DNA of 64,000 nt from contig QRDG01000529.1 of NCBI GenBank assembly GCA_012064385.1, positions 1,078,512 through 1,142,511 of the forward strand, given 5' to 3'. This DNA comes from Puccinellia tenuiflora (taxonomy: Eukaryota > Streptophyta > Magnoliopsida > Poales > Poaceae). Position numbers and translations under genes: made by a program. Below, piece after piece: positions 34,719 to 45,999 of the stretch. Below the pieces are notes generated by a model, which was not told the origin of the DNA, did not search any database, and was given only the letters and a program-made list of their open reading frames with translations. Positions within the stretch are counted from its first letter, which is position 1; every line of letters begins with the position of its first letter.

Positions 34719-36242
34719 TCCTCCCCCCCCTTCAAGAAGCGTTGTCCCCAACGCGTGTGGGTCTACTCGAAAAGGTGGAGGTATATAAACAAGAGCATCA
34801 CGCTTGTTTGCCGTCTTCAAGTCTTGCTTGCCTTCCACGCCACATCCTCCCTCTCGGCCTACTCGACTTGATACAGCACTTGGCGCTTCTTTTCTTCTCC
34901 ACATGAGCTTGGAATTTGGCGCCACTACCTTCTTCTTCTCAAATCTGGATGGAGCCCTTTGTGGAACATGAATCTTCGTTGCACGACTCTGCAAAATAGT
35001 AATGCCCGGGCCACACAACTGACGAACATGTCCATCTTTCCCTTTGTGCATCCGCACTGCTGCTCCAACAAAACGCCTCACGGGTGTGCTGCCATAGCGA
35101 CGACCTCCTACTCGCGGTACCACACGCACCGGAACACGATCAGCACAATCAGCATCGGTTTGAACACCTTTGTCAACACAAACTGGAACACATGCTGTAA
35201 TATCCCTCTTTTCTTCAACCGGCTTGTCACCAACAAGAACAACTGGCTCGTCATCTACATGCACGGCTGAATCAGTTTCAGTACCAACGCTCCTTGCATC
35301 ATGCTCCTCTTGCTGCAACTTAGCTAGCCTTGGCTTTGGCTTAGCCTTGCGCAACTTCTCCTTGCGCACCACCAGCACCACATCGGACTTGATTTGATCA
35401 TCTTGCATAGGCTTCAAAGTCCGCTGTTTGCCATCATGCACAAACGAATATGTATTTGCTCTCCCAGCATGAGTAACATTGCGATCATATTGCCATGGTC
35501 GACCAAGTAACAGCCCACACACCTCCAATGGCAATACATCACACTCAACCTCATCAATATAGTCACCAACTGTAAATGGCACACGTACCTTATGTGTAAC
35601 CTTCAGCATACCGCAGCTATTCAACCACTCAAGATGCTTAGGTTCAGGAATACGCCATGTGGACAACCCCAACGCTGCCACCATTGCCTTGCTTATGCCA
35701 TTAGTACAGCTACCACCATCAATCATGAGCTTGCACTCTTTGCCTTTTATCATGCACTGAGCCTGAAATAAACACCATCGCTGACCCTTGTCAACTATTT
35801 TGCAAGCATCATCTTGAACCCTCTTGAGTTGCATATTCAGCCCACTCAAAGGTTCAACATCCTCAGAAATAACCACCTTGTCCATCTCCGTGGACTTCTC
35901 CAAAAATCTAGCACTCAAAAATTGTTTGAAATCTTTCCAACTAGAAGTTATTCCCATCGCGGACCTCGCTTCACGCCATAAACTAGCCAAAATCTCATCC
36001 ACACGCCGGTAGGCAAGGACATATTCCGTATGACCACCAAACGTGCTATCAAGTGTGCGACATCTCTCAAAACCACGATCCATGTCTGACTCCCAAGACT
36101 GATATTCTGCATATGTCGCGGAACTCTCCAATCTCCACTTTATTTTTGTGGGATCTAATTTGAATCCTACCATGACAGTAGTGTAGTCATGATATACATC
36201 CTCTGACTTATCAACCACACGAGCAGAACTCAAAGAAACCAT
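34716..36242 (-). CDS. F ORF: Gag-like and protease-like protein, 508 aa
   Basis: First ATG at 36242 (MVSLSSARVVDKSEDVY); the frame is open further upstream to about 36362 without an ATG. N-terminal third has a Gag-like helical region (SWKDFKQFLSARFLEK resembles the capsid RFV block). No zinc knuckle is seen. A retropepsin-like domain follows: LMIDGGSCTNGISKAM with Asp-Gly-Gly, then CDVLPLEVCGLLLGRPWQYD. The C-terminal about 200 residues are Lys/Arg/Val-rich with no similarity I recognise. The ORF ends LLEGGGG at the purine tract: eight G give a stop, seven would run into the LTR tail. The intact length suggests recent activity. Confidence 0.75.
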   Translation of the reverse strand: MVSLSSARVVDKSEDVYHDYTTVMVGFKLDPTKIKWRLESSATYAEYQSWESDMDRGFERCRTLDSTFGGHTEYVLAYRRVDEILASLWREARSAMGITSSWKDFKQFLSARFLEKSTEMDKVVISEDVEPLSGLNMQLKRVQDDACKIVDKGQRWCLFQAQCMIKGKECKLMIDGGSCTNGISKAMVAALGLSTWRIPEPKHLEWLNSCGMLKVTHKVRVPFTVGDYIDEVECDVLPLEVCGLLLGRPWQYDRNVTHAGRANTYSFVHDGKQRTLKPMQDDQIKSDVVLVVRKEKLRKAKPKPRLAKLQQEEHDARSVGTETDSAVHVDDEPVVLVGDKPVEEKRDITACVPVCVDKGVQTDADCADRVPVRVVPRVGGRRYGSTPVRRFVGAAVRMHKGKDGHVRQLCGPGITILQSRATKIHVPQRAPSRFEKKKVVAPNSKLMWRRKEAPSAVSSRVGREGGCGVEGKQDLKTANKRDALVYIPPPFRVDPHALGTTLLEGGGG

Positions 36243-36547
36243 CTCGGCAAACAAAAACTCCTTTCCAACTTGATTCTGCTGCGGCAGAGAAAACAACAGA
36301 TTTTTGTGCCGCGGCAGGAGATCTGGTCGCGGAACTTCAACCTCTAGCAGCCTCCTCGCAAATCAATTTGACAGAACCAATCTGCACAAACAAAGCAATC
36401 TCCTCCCACAGCAGCCGCCCAACAGATCAGCCTTGATGCAAAGGGATCACCACCAACAGCAGCCGCAAACCCCTCCAAGTCAACCGATCTAGATTAGATC
36501 GATCAACACAACCTCGCCGTGATCAACCTGGTTGCTCTGATACCACA
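36243..36547 (-). other. F leader and primer site
   Basis: TGGTATCAGAGC at 36534-36545, a 12-base match to initiator tRNA-Met complement, two bases from the LTR. Short leader of about 300 bp, with CTGCCGCGGCA motifs also found in B leaders. Confidence 0.8.
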
Positions 36548-36965
36548 TGATAAGGATCAAAGGGGATGATCCTAAAGTTTTGCCCGATCTTTCACAGCGA
36601 GTAACCCGGATAGTAATTCTCCCAATTTAACGATGAACGCAAACCTGGAGAAGAGGAACGAATCCAGCAAGCAACGTGATGAAGATCACCACGCCTCCAA
36701 CCAAAGTACGACAATCCTTGATGAACACAAGAACCTCCGCAGCAATCTTTATTACAAACTGATAAACGGCATCGCCGTCCCCGGAGGGAAGCTTCACCAA
36801 TGGAGCTCAAAGTCTATGGACTGTTTTTAATCTAAACTCAAAGCTAACCTCACCCTAGCCGCCGGCCCTAGCCTTTTATAGGAGTCCTAGGGCTGGGGAA
36901 ACACTCAAACCGACTCAAACAGGGTTTGGTTCGACCCAAAAAGTGAATACAAACCGACCAAAACT
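36548..36965 (-). repeat. F 5' LTR, truncated
   Basis: 418 bp matching the start of 33978 onward, ending at ACCGACCAAAACT. About 320 bp of LTR and some V leader are deleted at this edge, so no target duplication is seen on the right. Confidence 0.82.
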
Positions 36966-36998
36966 CCACGTATATATACACTTGTCTTGTGATTGACC

Positions 36999-38167
36999 AT
37001 GTCTAGTGAGAGCGGAGCATACTATGGAGGCCATGATGATGAGAACGTGATGAGCGACAACGACTACGGCGCGCCAAGCATGGATAACATCATGAGCGAC
37101 AACGACTACGGCGCCCCAAGCATGGATGACATGGTGGACCACGACATCGACGACACCTCCACAAGCATGGATCTCATGGCGGAGCACCACCACTACTACA
37201 ACTATGGCGCCGCAACCGTCCACGACATGGCGAGCTACACCGACTTCGAGCCCTCAAGCATCAACGTCATGCGGACCACTACAACGACTACAACTCCAAT
37301 GATGTGGCGGGACCCTACATGGACTATGACTCCTCAAGGCACGTCAAGGATCTCCCACACACTACACATCATGTGGATGACGACACCGACGATGAGTCCC
37401 CACCTAGACGATACTCAAGGACACGAAATCAAGAGCGCCACCGTCGTCAAGCACCCACATCAAGCTCAAGACGACGGAGCTCAAGGCATCTTCGCCTAGA
37501 GGACAAGGAGACACACCCTCTTCCTCGACGTCAAGCTTCATCACCATCAAGACGGCGGCCATCGCAAAGCACCTACCCACGTGAGTCTTCGTCAAGGAAC
37601 ACCAAGGATCTTCATCGGCATACGTCTACTCATGATCATCATCGACGTCACTATGAGGACTCCAACCACTCAAGGCCACGCCATCAAGACACAACTTCCA
37701 CATACAAGTTGGCGGCAAGTACACATCATATGGAGTCCCCTCCACGTGCCACAACCAAAAGGGCGTCCAAAAGTAGATCACACTCCAAGACGGACCGGGA
37801 CATCCTTCTCAAACTCAAGGCCGACCTCGCCAAGTTGAAGAACAAGCGCGACACCGACAATGCCAACTTCGAGATCGAGCAAGCCAAGCTTAAGGCCAAC
37901 GCCGATTGCGACAAGCTCATGGCCGACCTCAAGACCATCCGCGAGGAGTTCGTTGTCGGGTTATCCAAGTTCTTCACGCCCTCACATGACTCTTCACCGA
38001 GCTTATTGTCCACTCCACTACAAGATGGTGATCAAGAAGATGGCGAGAAGACGGTGGAGCATGGGAGTTTCCCTTCAACCAAGGTGGCGAATGGAGTTGA
38101 GTCTACCGAGCCTATCCCTACGTACTCGAATGATGATATGGCACCAATCCCATGTGAGCATGAGAGC
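36999..38167 (+). pseudogene. V ORF: RS/His-rich coiled-coil protein (frameshifted)
   Basis: ATG at 36999 in the same context as A gag (CACGTATATATACACTTGT before it, CACATATCACTTGTG in A). The N-terminus has a tandem MSDNDYGAPSMD repeat and Asp/His/Tyr-rich text. The frame shifts near 37270 (polar Thr run), after which the second frame is open to 38167. The middle is Arg/Ser/His-rich (SSRRRSSRHLR, HDHHRRHYEDS); near 37790-37960 is a heptad-like Lys/Leu/Glu coiled coil (LLKLKADLAKLKNKRD). No zinc knuckle, protease or RT. It takes the place of gag-pol and is perhaps a non-autonomous Gag substitute. The 3' end is lost at G. Confidence 0.65.
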
Positions 38168-39019
38168 TGATATGGGGTGGCCCGATCTTCTCTTGTGAGC
38201 AACTCGAATTTGAAGGTGGATATTTCGTGGATGATTTGGTAACTTGGTAACTAGTGCTACACTGAGATCTCACCATGGTTAATCCCTGCTGCCAATGCAA
38301 CAACAATCAATCCCTTTAGCTATTCTCAACTACACACTCTTGCACATGCAATCATAGATCACAAGTGGTCCTGTATCCCCTTGTTCCCAATGGAACAACA
38401 AGATAGCACGCAAGATTTGCAAAGGTAATACTTCAAGATGAAAGCTTTGAGCTTACAATCTGGAGGCTAGGGTTTTTGGTTTAAACTTGATCTGCCCTAA
38501 TAATTCGTGGCTCCTAGGTATTTAAGGGGGAGAGGGTGCGGCCAAGGCAGCCAATGCGCCCCCTAACCTATTCCTACTCGGTTGGGTGCAACCAAAACAT
38601 TACAAACCGAACCCAACATGGGTCCAGCCATATGGACTCGCAGGTCCCTCTCCTTATGCGTGTAGGACTCCAACTTGGATGCATCAACATTGTGTTGCAT
38701 GCCCTCTTCATGCCTCCCATCTTGTGCTCCTTCCTCCCTCTCCTCCCTCGAGCAATAGTAGTAGATGTTCTGATAATTGTCCTCCATGCATTTCCTCTTG
38801 TTTCCCATATGATCATCCATGTCCTCCATCCATGTTTGTGTTATCAATAACCCTGCTAATACATAATGCATAGGCTTAGGTAGTATAACATTCTTATAAA
38901 CACAAACAATATTTATTACTAGGAAAGAATTCACCTTATAATGATTATCAGTGAAGCTCAATATTTCCTTCCAATTGAAGAATGTAGAATCATCATGTAC
39001 CCCTCTTATATCCTCATCA
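38168..39019 (-). repeat. G 3' LTR
   Basis: TGATATGGGG...TCCTCATCA, 852 bp, strongly matching E6 LTR 12280 onward (GGCCCGATCTTCTCTTGTGAGC block), including the CTACACTGAGATCTCACC stretch. No GGCCGG array. It interrupts the V ORF after ...GAGAGC. Confidence 0.82.
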
Positions 39020-40362
39020 TACTCCCTTTCTTCAAGACAAGACGTCCTCGGCTTGAGGTAAGCTGAACGTGGAAGAAACAACAAGAACAACGTGTATGCA
39101 GAATATATGTATCTATAATGGGGTGCATTAGTTTCATGGATAGGATAACAATTCACACATGACATGAAGAAACGAAATCTGCATGTATGTATCACATAAT
39201 TGTCACATGAAAACAAATAGCATCTCATCAAATAGCAATCACAATTGCAGGTATAAGTAAAGTTCAGATAATCATAATCATGATGATAAACAACTACATA
39301 TAAATTCTTATTGTTTAGTATCAAGTCAAGTGTTCTCACAGAAGATCTATGATCAAATTTCATGATAGTAGTACACTCAATGATATGATCATGTTTATTA
39401 TTCCCATTATGTAAAATGCAACTCAATTTGCAAATATAAGTGAAGTCCAAATCAGTAGCATATGCAATTATCAAGTTTTGTGGTAAACCAAACATATGTG
39501 CAAGATCATGCCCAGATTTAGGAAAATGTAATCATTCCATCCGAGGTAACACAATGTTCAATTCAGCAATTTTATCACAAATAATGCATATAGAATCCAC
39601 CATAAAAATTTCAGCCATGCTATAGTCACCAATTAGATTAAATGTGAAAACAAGAACATAGGTGCTAGAATTGACATATGAAATTTCAGAAATCCTATTC
39701 ATAGCACATTGCACAGTAATTGAGTCATCTAACATGATGGAATACACAATATTAATAGGTGGTATTTTAGCAAGTACTTCTTTATGTGTAATCAGTACCA
39801 CATGCTCAAAATTCGAAATTATCAAGTTAGCACATGGTTCTGAAATATGTGTGTCATGCAAATCACAAGAATCATCTATCAAAGTACAAGGCTCACAAAT
39901 TTTCGAATTTGCATGTTGCAGCTCCAAAATAGCACCAATATCAATGGCATCATGCAAATCACAAGAATTAGCTAGCACATTAGTAGACTCACAACAATTT
40001 GTACTTGCAAGTGACAGCTCCAAATCAGCACCAATGGCAACGGCATCCTCCTCAGATATAGTAGGCACTGATTCATCTATCTCAAGTGGTGACGCAGGTT
40101 GTACATTAGACGGCTCCCTTTCTTCAAAAGCAACCTGCATATCAGAACAAACAACACTAGAAGTAGAGAGTATTACATTAGCAGAAATATCCTCACATGT
40201 CCTATCATCTACTACGCTCATGTTGTGTTTTTCTCTCATACTCGCAAAGTGTATGCTCTCAACTTCATGTACGGTGGAATCACATAGCTCACTTTTTTCA
40301 ACACTCTCTCTCAATTTGGCTATGTGACTCTCATTCTCACATGGTTTTGATGCGCATTGTGG
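38563..40362 (-). pseudogene. G ORF: unknown protein read through into the LTR, one internal TGA
   Basis: One frame is open from about 40362 to 38563 except for a single TGA at 39532-39534, giving about 600 codons. There is no ATG before 40239 (MREKHNMSVV), so the N-terminus may be lost. The right part is acidic, with imperfect repeats of SCDLHDxxDIGAxLEL (about 39830-40040). The middle is Tyr/Cys-rich with HHDYDYLNFTYTCNCDC. The frame crosses the purine tract as EEREYDEDIRG, aligned with GGEDDEDIPS of B integrase, and continues into the LTR (VILPKPMHYVL versus FILPKSMHLCM). Function unknown. Confidence 0.55.
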
Positions 40363-40560
40363 TCAAGATGACATATAATGGAAACGTCACCATCCCTGAT
40401 GACCTTTTACTTAGCGGACAAGCAGAATTCTTTTGTCCTCTCCTTGCGAAGAACACGATATGCATGAAATTTGTCAGCTGGAGCACGCAGCAAAACACTC
40501 CGCTTCATGTTCCACTTGAAAGAAATTTTCTTCACATCACGACAAGGTTGAACTTGAAAC
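40363..40560. other. Unassigned stretch between G ORF and E9
   Basis: 198 bp. One minus-strand frame reads plausible protein (FKWNMKRSVLLRAP ... RVLRKERTKEF) and then a stop. Possibly more of G's internal region; not placed with confidence. Confidence 0.3.
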
Positions 40561-41430
40561 TGATGAGGACATCCCTAGTCCTTTACCATCTTTTCCTGGT
40601 GATGATGTTGCTGCACAAGACAAGCCTAATGAAGTGAGGATTGGACCAATGACAAGAGCTCGAACCAAGCTACTCGAGCAACAGGTGAACTCACTCTTAA
40701 TTGAATCTGATGTTTGTGTTGATGAGAACTTTATACTGCCTAAGTCTATGCATTTATGTATGATCAGGTTTGTTGATAACACAAGCATTGGAGGTGAAGA
40801 CAATTGCACCAAGAACTGATTCCAACATCAGAAGATGCGCGAGGGAGGAGAGGGAGGCAGGCGCACAAGCTTCATTGGAGGGAATCACCAAAGGCCACGC
40901 TAGCACATCAAGTGGCGTACCAAGACTTCAATATTTTGGTGCAACGCAAGTTGGGCCTGCGTGCCTAGTAATTGGACCGAACCCACTATAGGTCGGTTTG
41001 TATCTTAGGAGTCCAAGTCCAAGTCGAGTTAGACTTTGTGTTGCTGGTTGTGCCGCACCCCCTCCTCTCCTTAAATAGATGAGGGATGCGACATTGAGAG
41101 GTTAGACTACGTTAAAACATAAACCCTAGAGTTTTAGACCGAATTGCTTTCAAGCATTCATCTGAAATTATCATCACCAATTCGCATCGATCTGGTGATT
41201 CTTCTACTGCAAAGTTTGCGTGTTATCTGCTGTTCCATTGGGAATAAGGAGGTACGGGACCGTTTCGTAGTCGACGGCTGCGTTGTGCAAGTGTGTAAGG
41301 CTGCGAATATCCATAGGGTTCGGATCTGTTGCATTGGCAACGGGGACTAGCCAAGGAGAGATCACAGTGTTCCACAAGTTATCAATCTTCCACCATCAAG
41401 CTCACGAGAAGATCGGGCCGCCCCTTATCA
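40561..41430 (+). repeat. E9 5' LTR (family B, plus)
   Basis: 870 bp, TGATGAGGACATCCC...CCCCTTATCA, followed by a primer site. No GGCCGG array. Closest visible relative of the D LTR: the GAAGACAATTGCACCAAGAACTG region matches the D half at 55440-55470. Confidence 0.88.
40562..40819 (+). CDS. LTR-encoded integrase tail (E9)
   Basis: Frame from the LTR edge: DEDIPSPLPS, then VRIGPMTRARTKLLEQQ, ENFILPKSMHLCMIRFVDN, stop at 40819. Shorter than the E3 version. Not translated from this copy unless joined to an upstream integrase. Confidence 0.5.
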   Translation, partial: DEDIPSPLPSFPGDDVAAQDKPNEVRIGPMTRARTKLLEQQVNSLLIESDVCVDENFILPKSMHLCMIRFVDNTSIGGEDNCTKN

Positions 41431-42658
41431 TCTTGGTATCAGATTTTCGGGTTTCCTCGGTGAGCTATCAATCTCATAGATTAGTTTTACTGTTTTTATC
41501 CTATCCAGAAAAAGCCTCACAAAAATATTAGGGTTAGAATTTTTTCGCCATAGCCTAGATAGCACCGAATTTTTCTTTTCCTAGTTGCTGATCGTTTCTC
41601 CTCTTTGTGTTGCCTTTTTCTCGTGTTTAGGAGTCTAGGTTTTTGCTTCCGTGTTCATCATCTAGTTTGAGTCAGAGTCCAACTATCAAAAATCCAAAAA
41701 AAAAAATTAGTCAATTCGAGTTCGAGTTGGAGTTTGAATCGATCTGCCGCGGCACGCAATCTCGCTGTTTTCTCTGCCGCGATCTCCGTTTCCTACTCGG
41801 ACTCTGCCGCGCGCGCCCTGCCGCGACACGTTTTTCTTTCCTTTTCTCTGCCGCGACAGCGTTTTCTAGTCAGAGTCGGTTTCCTTTTTCTGTTTTTGTT
41901 CCAATCCGAGTCCATCTAGCTTTCTTTTCTTTCCCCGTTTGTCAAACTTAGCCACAGCCTTTCTATACATATTTGTGGTAGGCACTTACCCACGAGACTA
42001 GTATATTCGTGCTCTTGGGCTGCTCAAATAGGCAAGTTTGGTGTTCACGTTTTTTTGCCGTGTTGGTAAATTTTTGCTCCGCGGTGCGACATATAGTGGC
42101 TGAAAGAGAAGTGCTACAGTGAAAAAGTATAAAAAAGAGAAAACAGAAAAGAAGGAGTACAAAAAAAAAAGAGAGCGGAAAATAGAAAGGGAACTAAAAG
42201 TTTGTTCGTATCTATAGCAGTTTGGAGCTGTTTAACGTGCTGTCTACACCTTTTAGATTGAGCAATCTTGTGCCCTTATACTTTGAGCTTTGCTAGTGTC
42301 TCTCTTGTGCATTGCAACACGAGCATATATCATATTTCTGAGCTCATTTTTCAGAGTTGCATTGCCCCTTTTATCTACACCGTGTGCGTTTCCAGTGTGT
42401 CATAGGATCAGCACTAGGATTTGTATTTTGGTGTTGTTAGGTATCCAACCCAAGCTCCACCATATACCCTGGTTTGTCGTGTGATAATTTGGACCCTCGG
42501 TATTCGCTTTGTTACATCCGTGCACGCACCGTTTTCTACCATATTGGTAAGTACTTTCTATTCACTTTGGAACGGTAAGATTCACCTTTCTTTCAGTTTG
42601 GAGTGAGTTGTGAGAGTATCCACCACATCCTATTTTGGTTTTCACTAACCCACTAATC
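41431..42658 (+). other. E9 primer site and leader
   Basis: TGGTATCAGA at 41434-41443, then about 1.2 kb of leader with CTGCCGCG motifs (41740-41860) and an A-rich block (42125-42195). No ORF is supported. Confidence 0.75.
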
Positions 42659-42786
42659 ATGTCTCTTGAGGGTGTTGATGTGCAGGCAAAGAAGGATCCC
42701 GCGGTTGTTGTGCATTGGAACGAGTATGAAGCACTTCGTGACACATTGCAGCGCAAAATTGCAACTGAAATTGACCCAATCAAATC
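42659..42786 (+). pseudogene. E9: gag N-terminal fragment
   Basis: ATG at 42659, MSLEGVDVQAKKDPAV then HWNEYEALRDTLQRKI, parallel to D Gag (MSIEDVNVQAKKDP). Similarity stops after EIDP, where protease sequence of family A begins in another frame. Only about 42 residues remain. Confidence 0.85.
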
Positions 42787-45700
42787 ATTGATGGTGGGAG
42801 TTGTCACAACTTGGCAAGCAAGGAGCTATGTGAGAAACTCAACTTGACGTACAAGAAGCACCCCAATCCTTACCATGTGCAATGGCTTAGTGACTCCGGC
42901 ACCGTGAAGATCCAACACACGGTTCAAGTATCCTTCAAGATTGGCTCTTACGAGGACACGGTGGATTGTGATGTGGTACCAATGTCGGTTTGCCACTTAC
43001 TTCTTGGCCGCCCTTGGCAATTTGACAAGGCCGCTACTCATGATGGGCGCACCAACTACTATAGCTTCAAATGGAACAATAAGATCCTAGTGCTCCGCCC
43101 AATGACTCCAAGCCAAATCATCGCCGACAATGCCAAGACAATTGTAAGAGCGCAAGAAAAACAATCCCCTAGTGAGTTGAGTGGTGAGAGAGCGAACCAC
43201 ATTCACGTGAGTGAGAGCCACAAGCCAAATATGAGTGAGAAAGGGAAAAGAGTGAGTCCAGGCGTAGTCTTGTTAGCCACCAAAAGTGAGATGAGAGAAG
43301 TGAGAGCAAACCCATCCACTTTCCACTTCGTGCTCTTATGCAAGGGAGATGGCAACGACACTAACGACTTAACCCAAGTTCCTCCGTCTATGTTGTCTAT
43401 TTTGCAGGAATTTAAAGATGTCTTTCCGGATGAGCTACCTCAAGGACTTCCTCCCCTCCGTGGAATCGAGCATCGCATCGACCTCATTCCTGGCGCCCCT
43501 CTACCCAACAGAGCGCCATACCACACCAACCCCGAGGAGACAAAGGAGATCGAGCGCCAAATTCAAGAACTCCTCGCCAAGGGACATGTTCGTGAAAGCT
43601 TGAGTCCGTGCGCCGTTCCGGTCATCCTCGTCCCCAAGCAAGACGACACACTCCGAATGTGCATGGATTGCCGTCCCATCAACATTATCATGGTGAGGTA
43701 TCGACATCCTATCCCACGACTTGATGACATGCTAGATGAGCTTAGTGGTGCCACGATCTTCTCCAAAATTGATTTGAAAAGTGGTAATCATCAAATCCGT
43801 ATGCATGAAGGTGATGAATGGAAAACCGCATTTAAAACAAAACTTGGTCTTTATGAGTGGCTTGTCATGCCCTTTGGTCTTTCCAATGCTCCTTCAACAT
43901 TTATGCGTCTTATGAATCACGTCTTGCGCGCTTTCATTGGCAAGTTTGTGGTTGTCTACTTTGATGACATCCTTGTTTATAGCAAATCTTTGCATGAACA
44001 TGTCGACCATGTGAAGCAAGTTTTTTTGTCCCTTCGTAATGCTTCGCTTTTTGCCAACCTCAAGAAATGTACCTTTTGCACCGACAAGCTTGTGTTTTTG
44101 GGTTATGTAGTTTCTTCCAAAGGGATTGAAGTTGACACCTCTAAGATTGAGGCAATCACAAATTGGCCACCGCCAACTAATCTTGCTCAACTTCGTAGCA
44201 CCCTTGGTTTGTTTGGGTTTTACCGCCGCTTTGTGAAAGATTTTAGCACAATTGCTTGTCCCTTGAATGAGCTTACCAAAAAGAATGTACCCTTCATTTG
44301 GGGCAATGCTCAAGAATCGGCTTTCAATGAACTCAAGAAGAGATTGACCGAAGCTCCTTTACTTGCTTTGCCGGATTTCTCCAAAACCTTTGAATTTGAG
44401 TGTGACGCTAGTGGCCTTGGCATCGGTGGCGTCCTCATGCAATGTGGCCGTCCCGTTGCCTATTATAGCGAAAAACTTGATGGTGCTCGCCTAAACTACC
44501 CAATCTACGACAAGGAACTCTATGCCTTAGTCCGGGTTTTGGAAGTGTGGCAACACTACCTTTGGCCCAAAGAGTTTGTTATCCATTCCGATCATGAAAC
44601 TCTGAAATATTTGAAAACCCAAGCCAATTTGAACAAAAGGCATGCCAAATGGGTTGAATTCATCGAGTCTTTTCCCTATGTGGTGAGGTACAAAAAAGGC
44701 AAGGACAATATGGTTGCGGATGCTCTTTCCCGCAAGATGATCTTACTCACCCAACTTGAAATCAATGTTTTGGGTCTTGATGACCTTAAAGAACTCTATG
44801 CTTCCGATTCTTTCTTTGGTCCTATCTTTACCAAGTGCACAATTGACAAAGGTTGCGATGATTTCTACTTGCATAAGGGTTTCTTGTTTAAGGCTAACAA
44901 ACTATGCATTCCCGAGTCCTCGCTCCGTTTGTTACTTCTACAGGAATCACATAGTGGAGGCCTCATGGGACACTTTGGACGTGACAAGACACTCGCCATG
45001 CTATCTACACACTACTTTTGGCCACGAATGACGCGTGATGTGGAACGTTTGGTGCGCCGTTGCCCAACTTGCCTCAAAGCTAAGTCCATGTTGAACTCTC
45101 ATGGTCTTTATATGCCTTTACCAATTCCACACACACCTTGGTCCGACATTAGCATGGATTTCGTCTTAGGATTACCTCGAACAAAAAATGGCAAAGATTC
45201 AATATTTGTTGTTGTCGATCGCTTCTCTAAAATGGCACACTTTATTCCTTGCAATAAGACCAACGATGCTTCACACATTGCAACCTTGTTCTTTAGGGAA
45301 ATCGTTCGTCTACATGGAGTGCCAAAGACCATTGTTTCGGACCGAGATGTCAAGTTCACAAGCTACTTTTGGAAGGCATTGATGGCAAAGCTAGGAGTCA
45401 AGCTCCTCTTCTCCACCGCCTACCACCCACAAACCGATGGCCAAACCGAGGTGGTGAATCGAAGCTTATCAACTCTCCTTCGCGCATTAATCAAGCCAAA
45501 CATCAAAGGTTGGGAGGAATGCATACCGCACGCCGAGTTCGCCTACAACCGTGCCTCCCACCGGGCGACCAAGCGAAGCCCGTTCGAGGTTGTCTATGGG
45601 TTCAACCCCAACACCGCCCTGGACATCCTACCACTTCCTCTACACGAGCGCACCGACATGGACGTCGACAAGAGAGCCGACTACATGAAGTCATTACATG

Positions 45701-45999
45701 AGTCAACTCGAGCAACTCTAGAGGAGCACACCAAGCGCCAAGCTACCAAGATCAACAAGTTGAAGAAGCCCATGATATTCGAAGAAGGGGATCTTGTGTG
45801 GCTACACCTCCGCAAGGACCGTTTTCCAGATGAAAGAAAATCCAAGCTTGCTCCTCGCGGTGACGGGCCTTTCAAAGTGCTCAAGCGCATCAACGACAAA
45901 GCCTACAAGATCGATATCCCAACATCCAAGTACTTGGTGCATGACACATTCAACGTCGCCGACCTATCTCCCTTCCACGGAGATGCAAGCGTTCAAGAG
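42787..45999 (+). pseudogene. E10: family A protease-RT-RNase H-integrase, open frame
   Basis: Begins inside the protease motif (IDGGSCHNLASKEL) without gag or start codon and stays open for about 1070 codons to the assembly gap. RT: VYFDDILVYS near 43960-43985; RNase H: ECDASGLGIGG near 44400; integrase: HSGGLMGHFGRDK and RRCPTCLKAKS (44945-45085), DISMDFVLGLP, SDRDVKF, HPQTDGQTEVVNR, GDGPFKVL. No stop or frameshift is seen, so this is the best-preserved A pol in the window, but lacking gag it cannot act alone. The purine tract falls in the gap. Confidence 0.9.

Larger units (their letters stand above)
33978..36965 (-). mobile_element. F: non-autonomous Gag-protease LTR element
   Basis: Minus-strand element with 3' LTR (33978-34718), purine tract, one ORF, leader with a perfect primer site and a 5' LTR cut to 418 bp. 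The internal region is only 1.83 kb and has no RT, RNase H or integrase. It lies inside the V leader. LTR ends (TGATAAGG / CATATCA) and the LTR block encoding VVDNTHIGGGPEER relate it to E2 and C, which could supply enzymes in trans (inference). Confidence 0.8.
38168..40560 (-). mobile_element. G: non-autonomous element with novel ORF, truncated
   Basis: Minus-strand 3' LTR (38168-39019), degenerate purine tract (GAAGAAAGGGAGTA in sense, 39020-39033) and 1.5 kb of internal sequence without RT or integrase, ending at 40560 against the E9 LTR. No 5' LTR or primer site is visible. The LTR is close to E6 LTR over its first hundreds of bases. Confidence 0.7.

Noticed and set aside
36693..36760. 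Possible plus-strand peptide duplicated at 34063-34260 and 36633-36830
   Set aside because: It is identical because both lie in the two LTRs of F; no other support for translation.
38993..39022. Start of a chromodomain or host gene near G
   Set aside because: No chromodomain residues are recognisable; the frame aligns with the B integrase-LTR junction instead.
43501..44313. Antisense ORFs inside reverse transcriptase
   Set aside because: Shadows of the conserved pol frame, repeated in all A copies.
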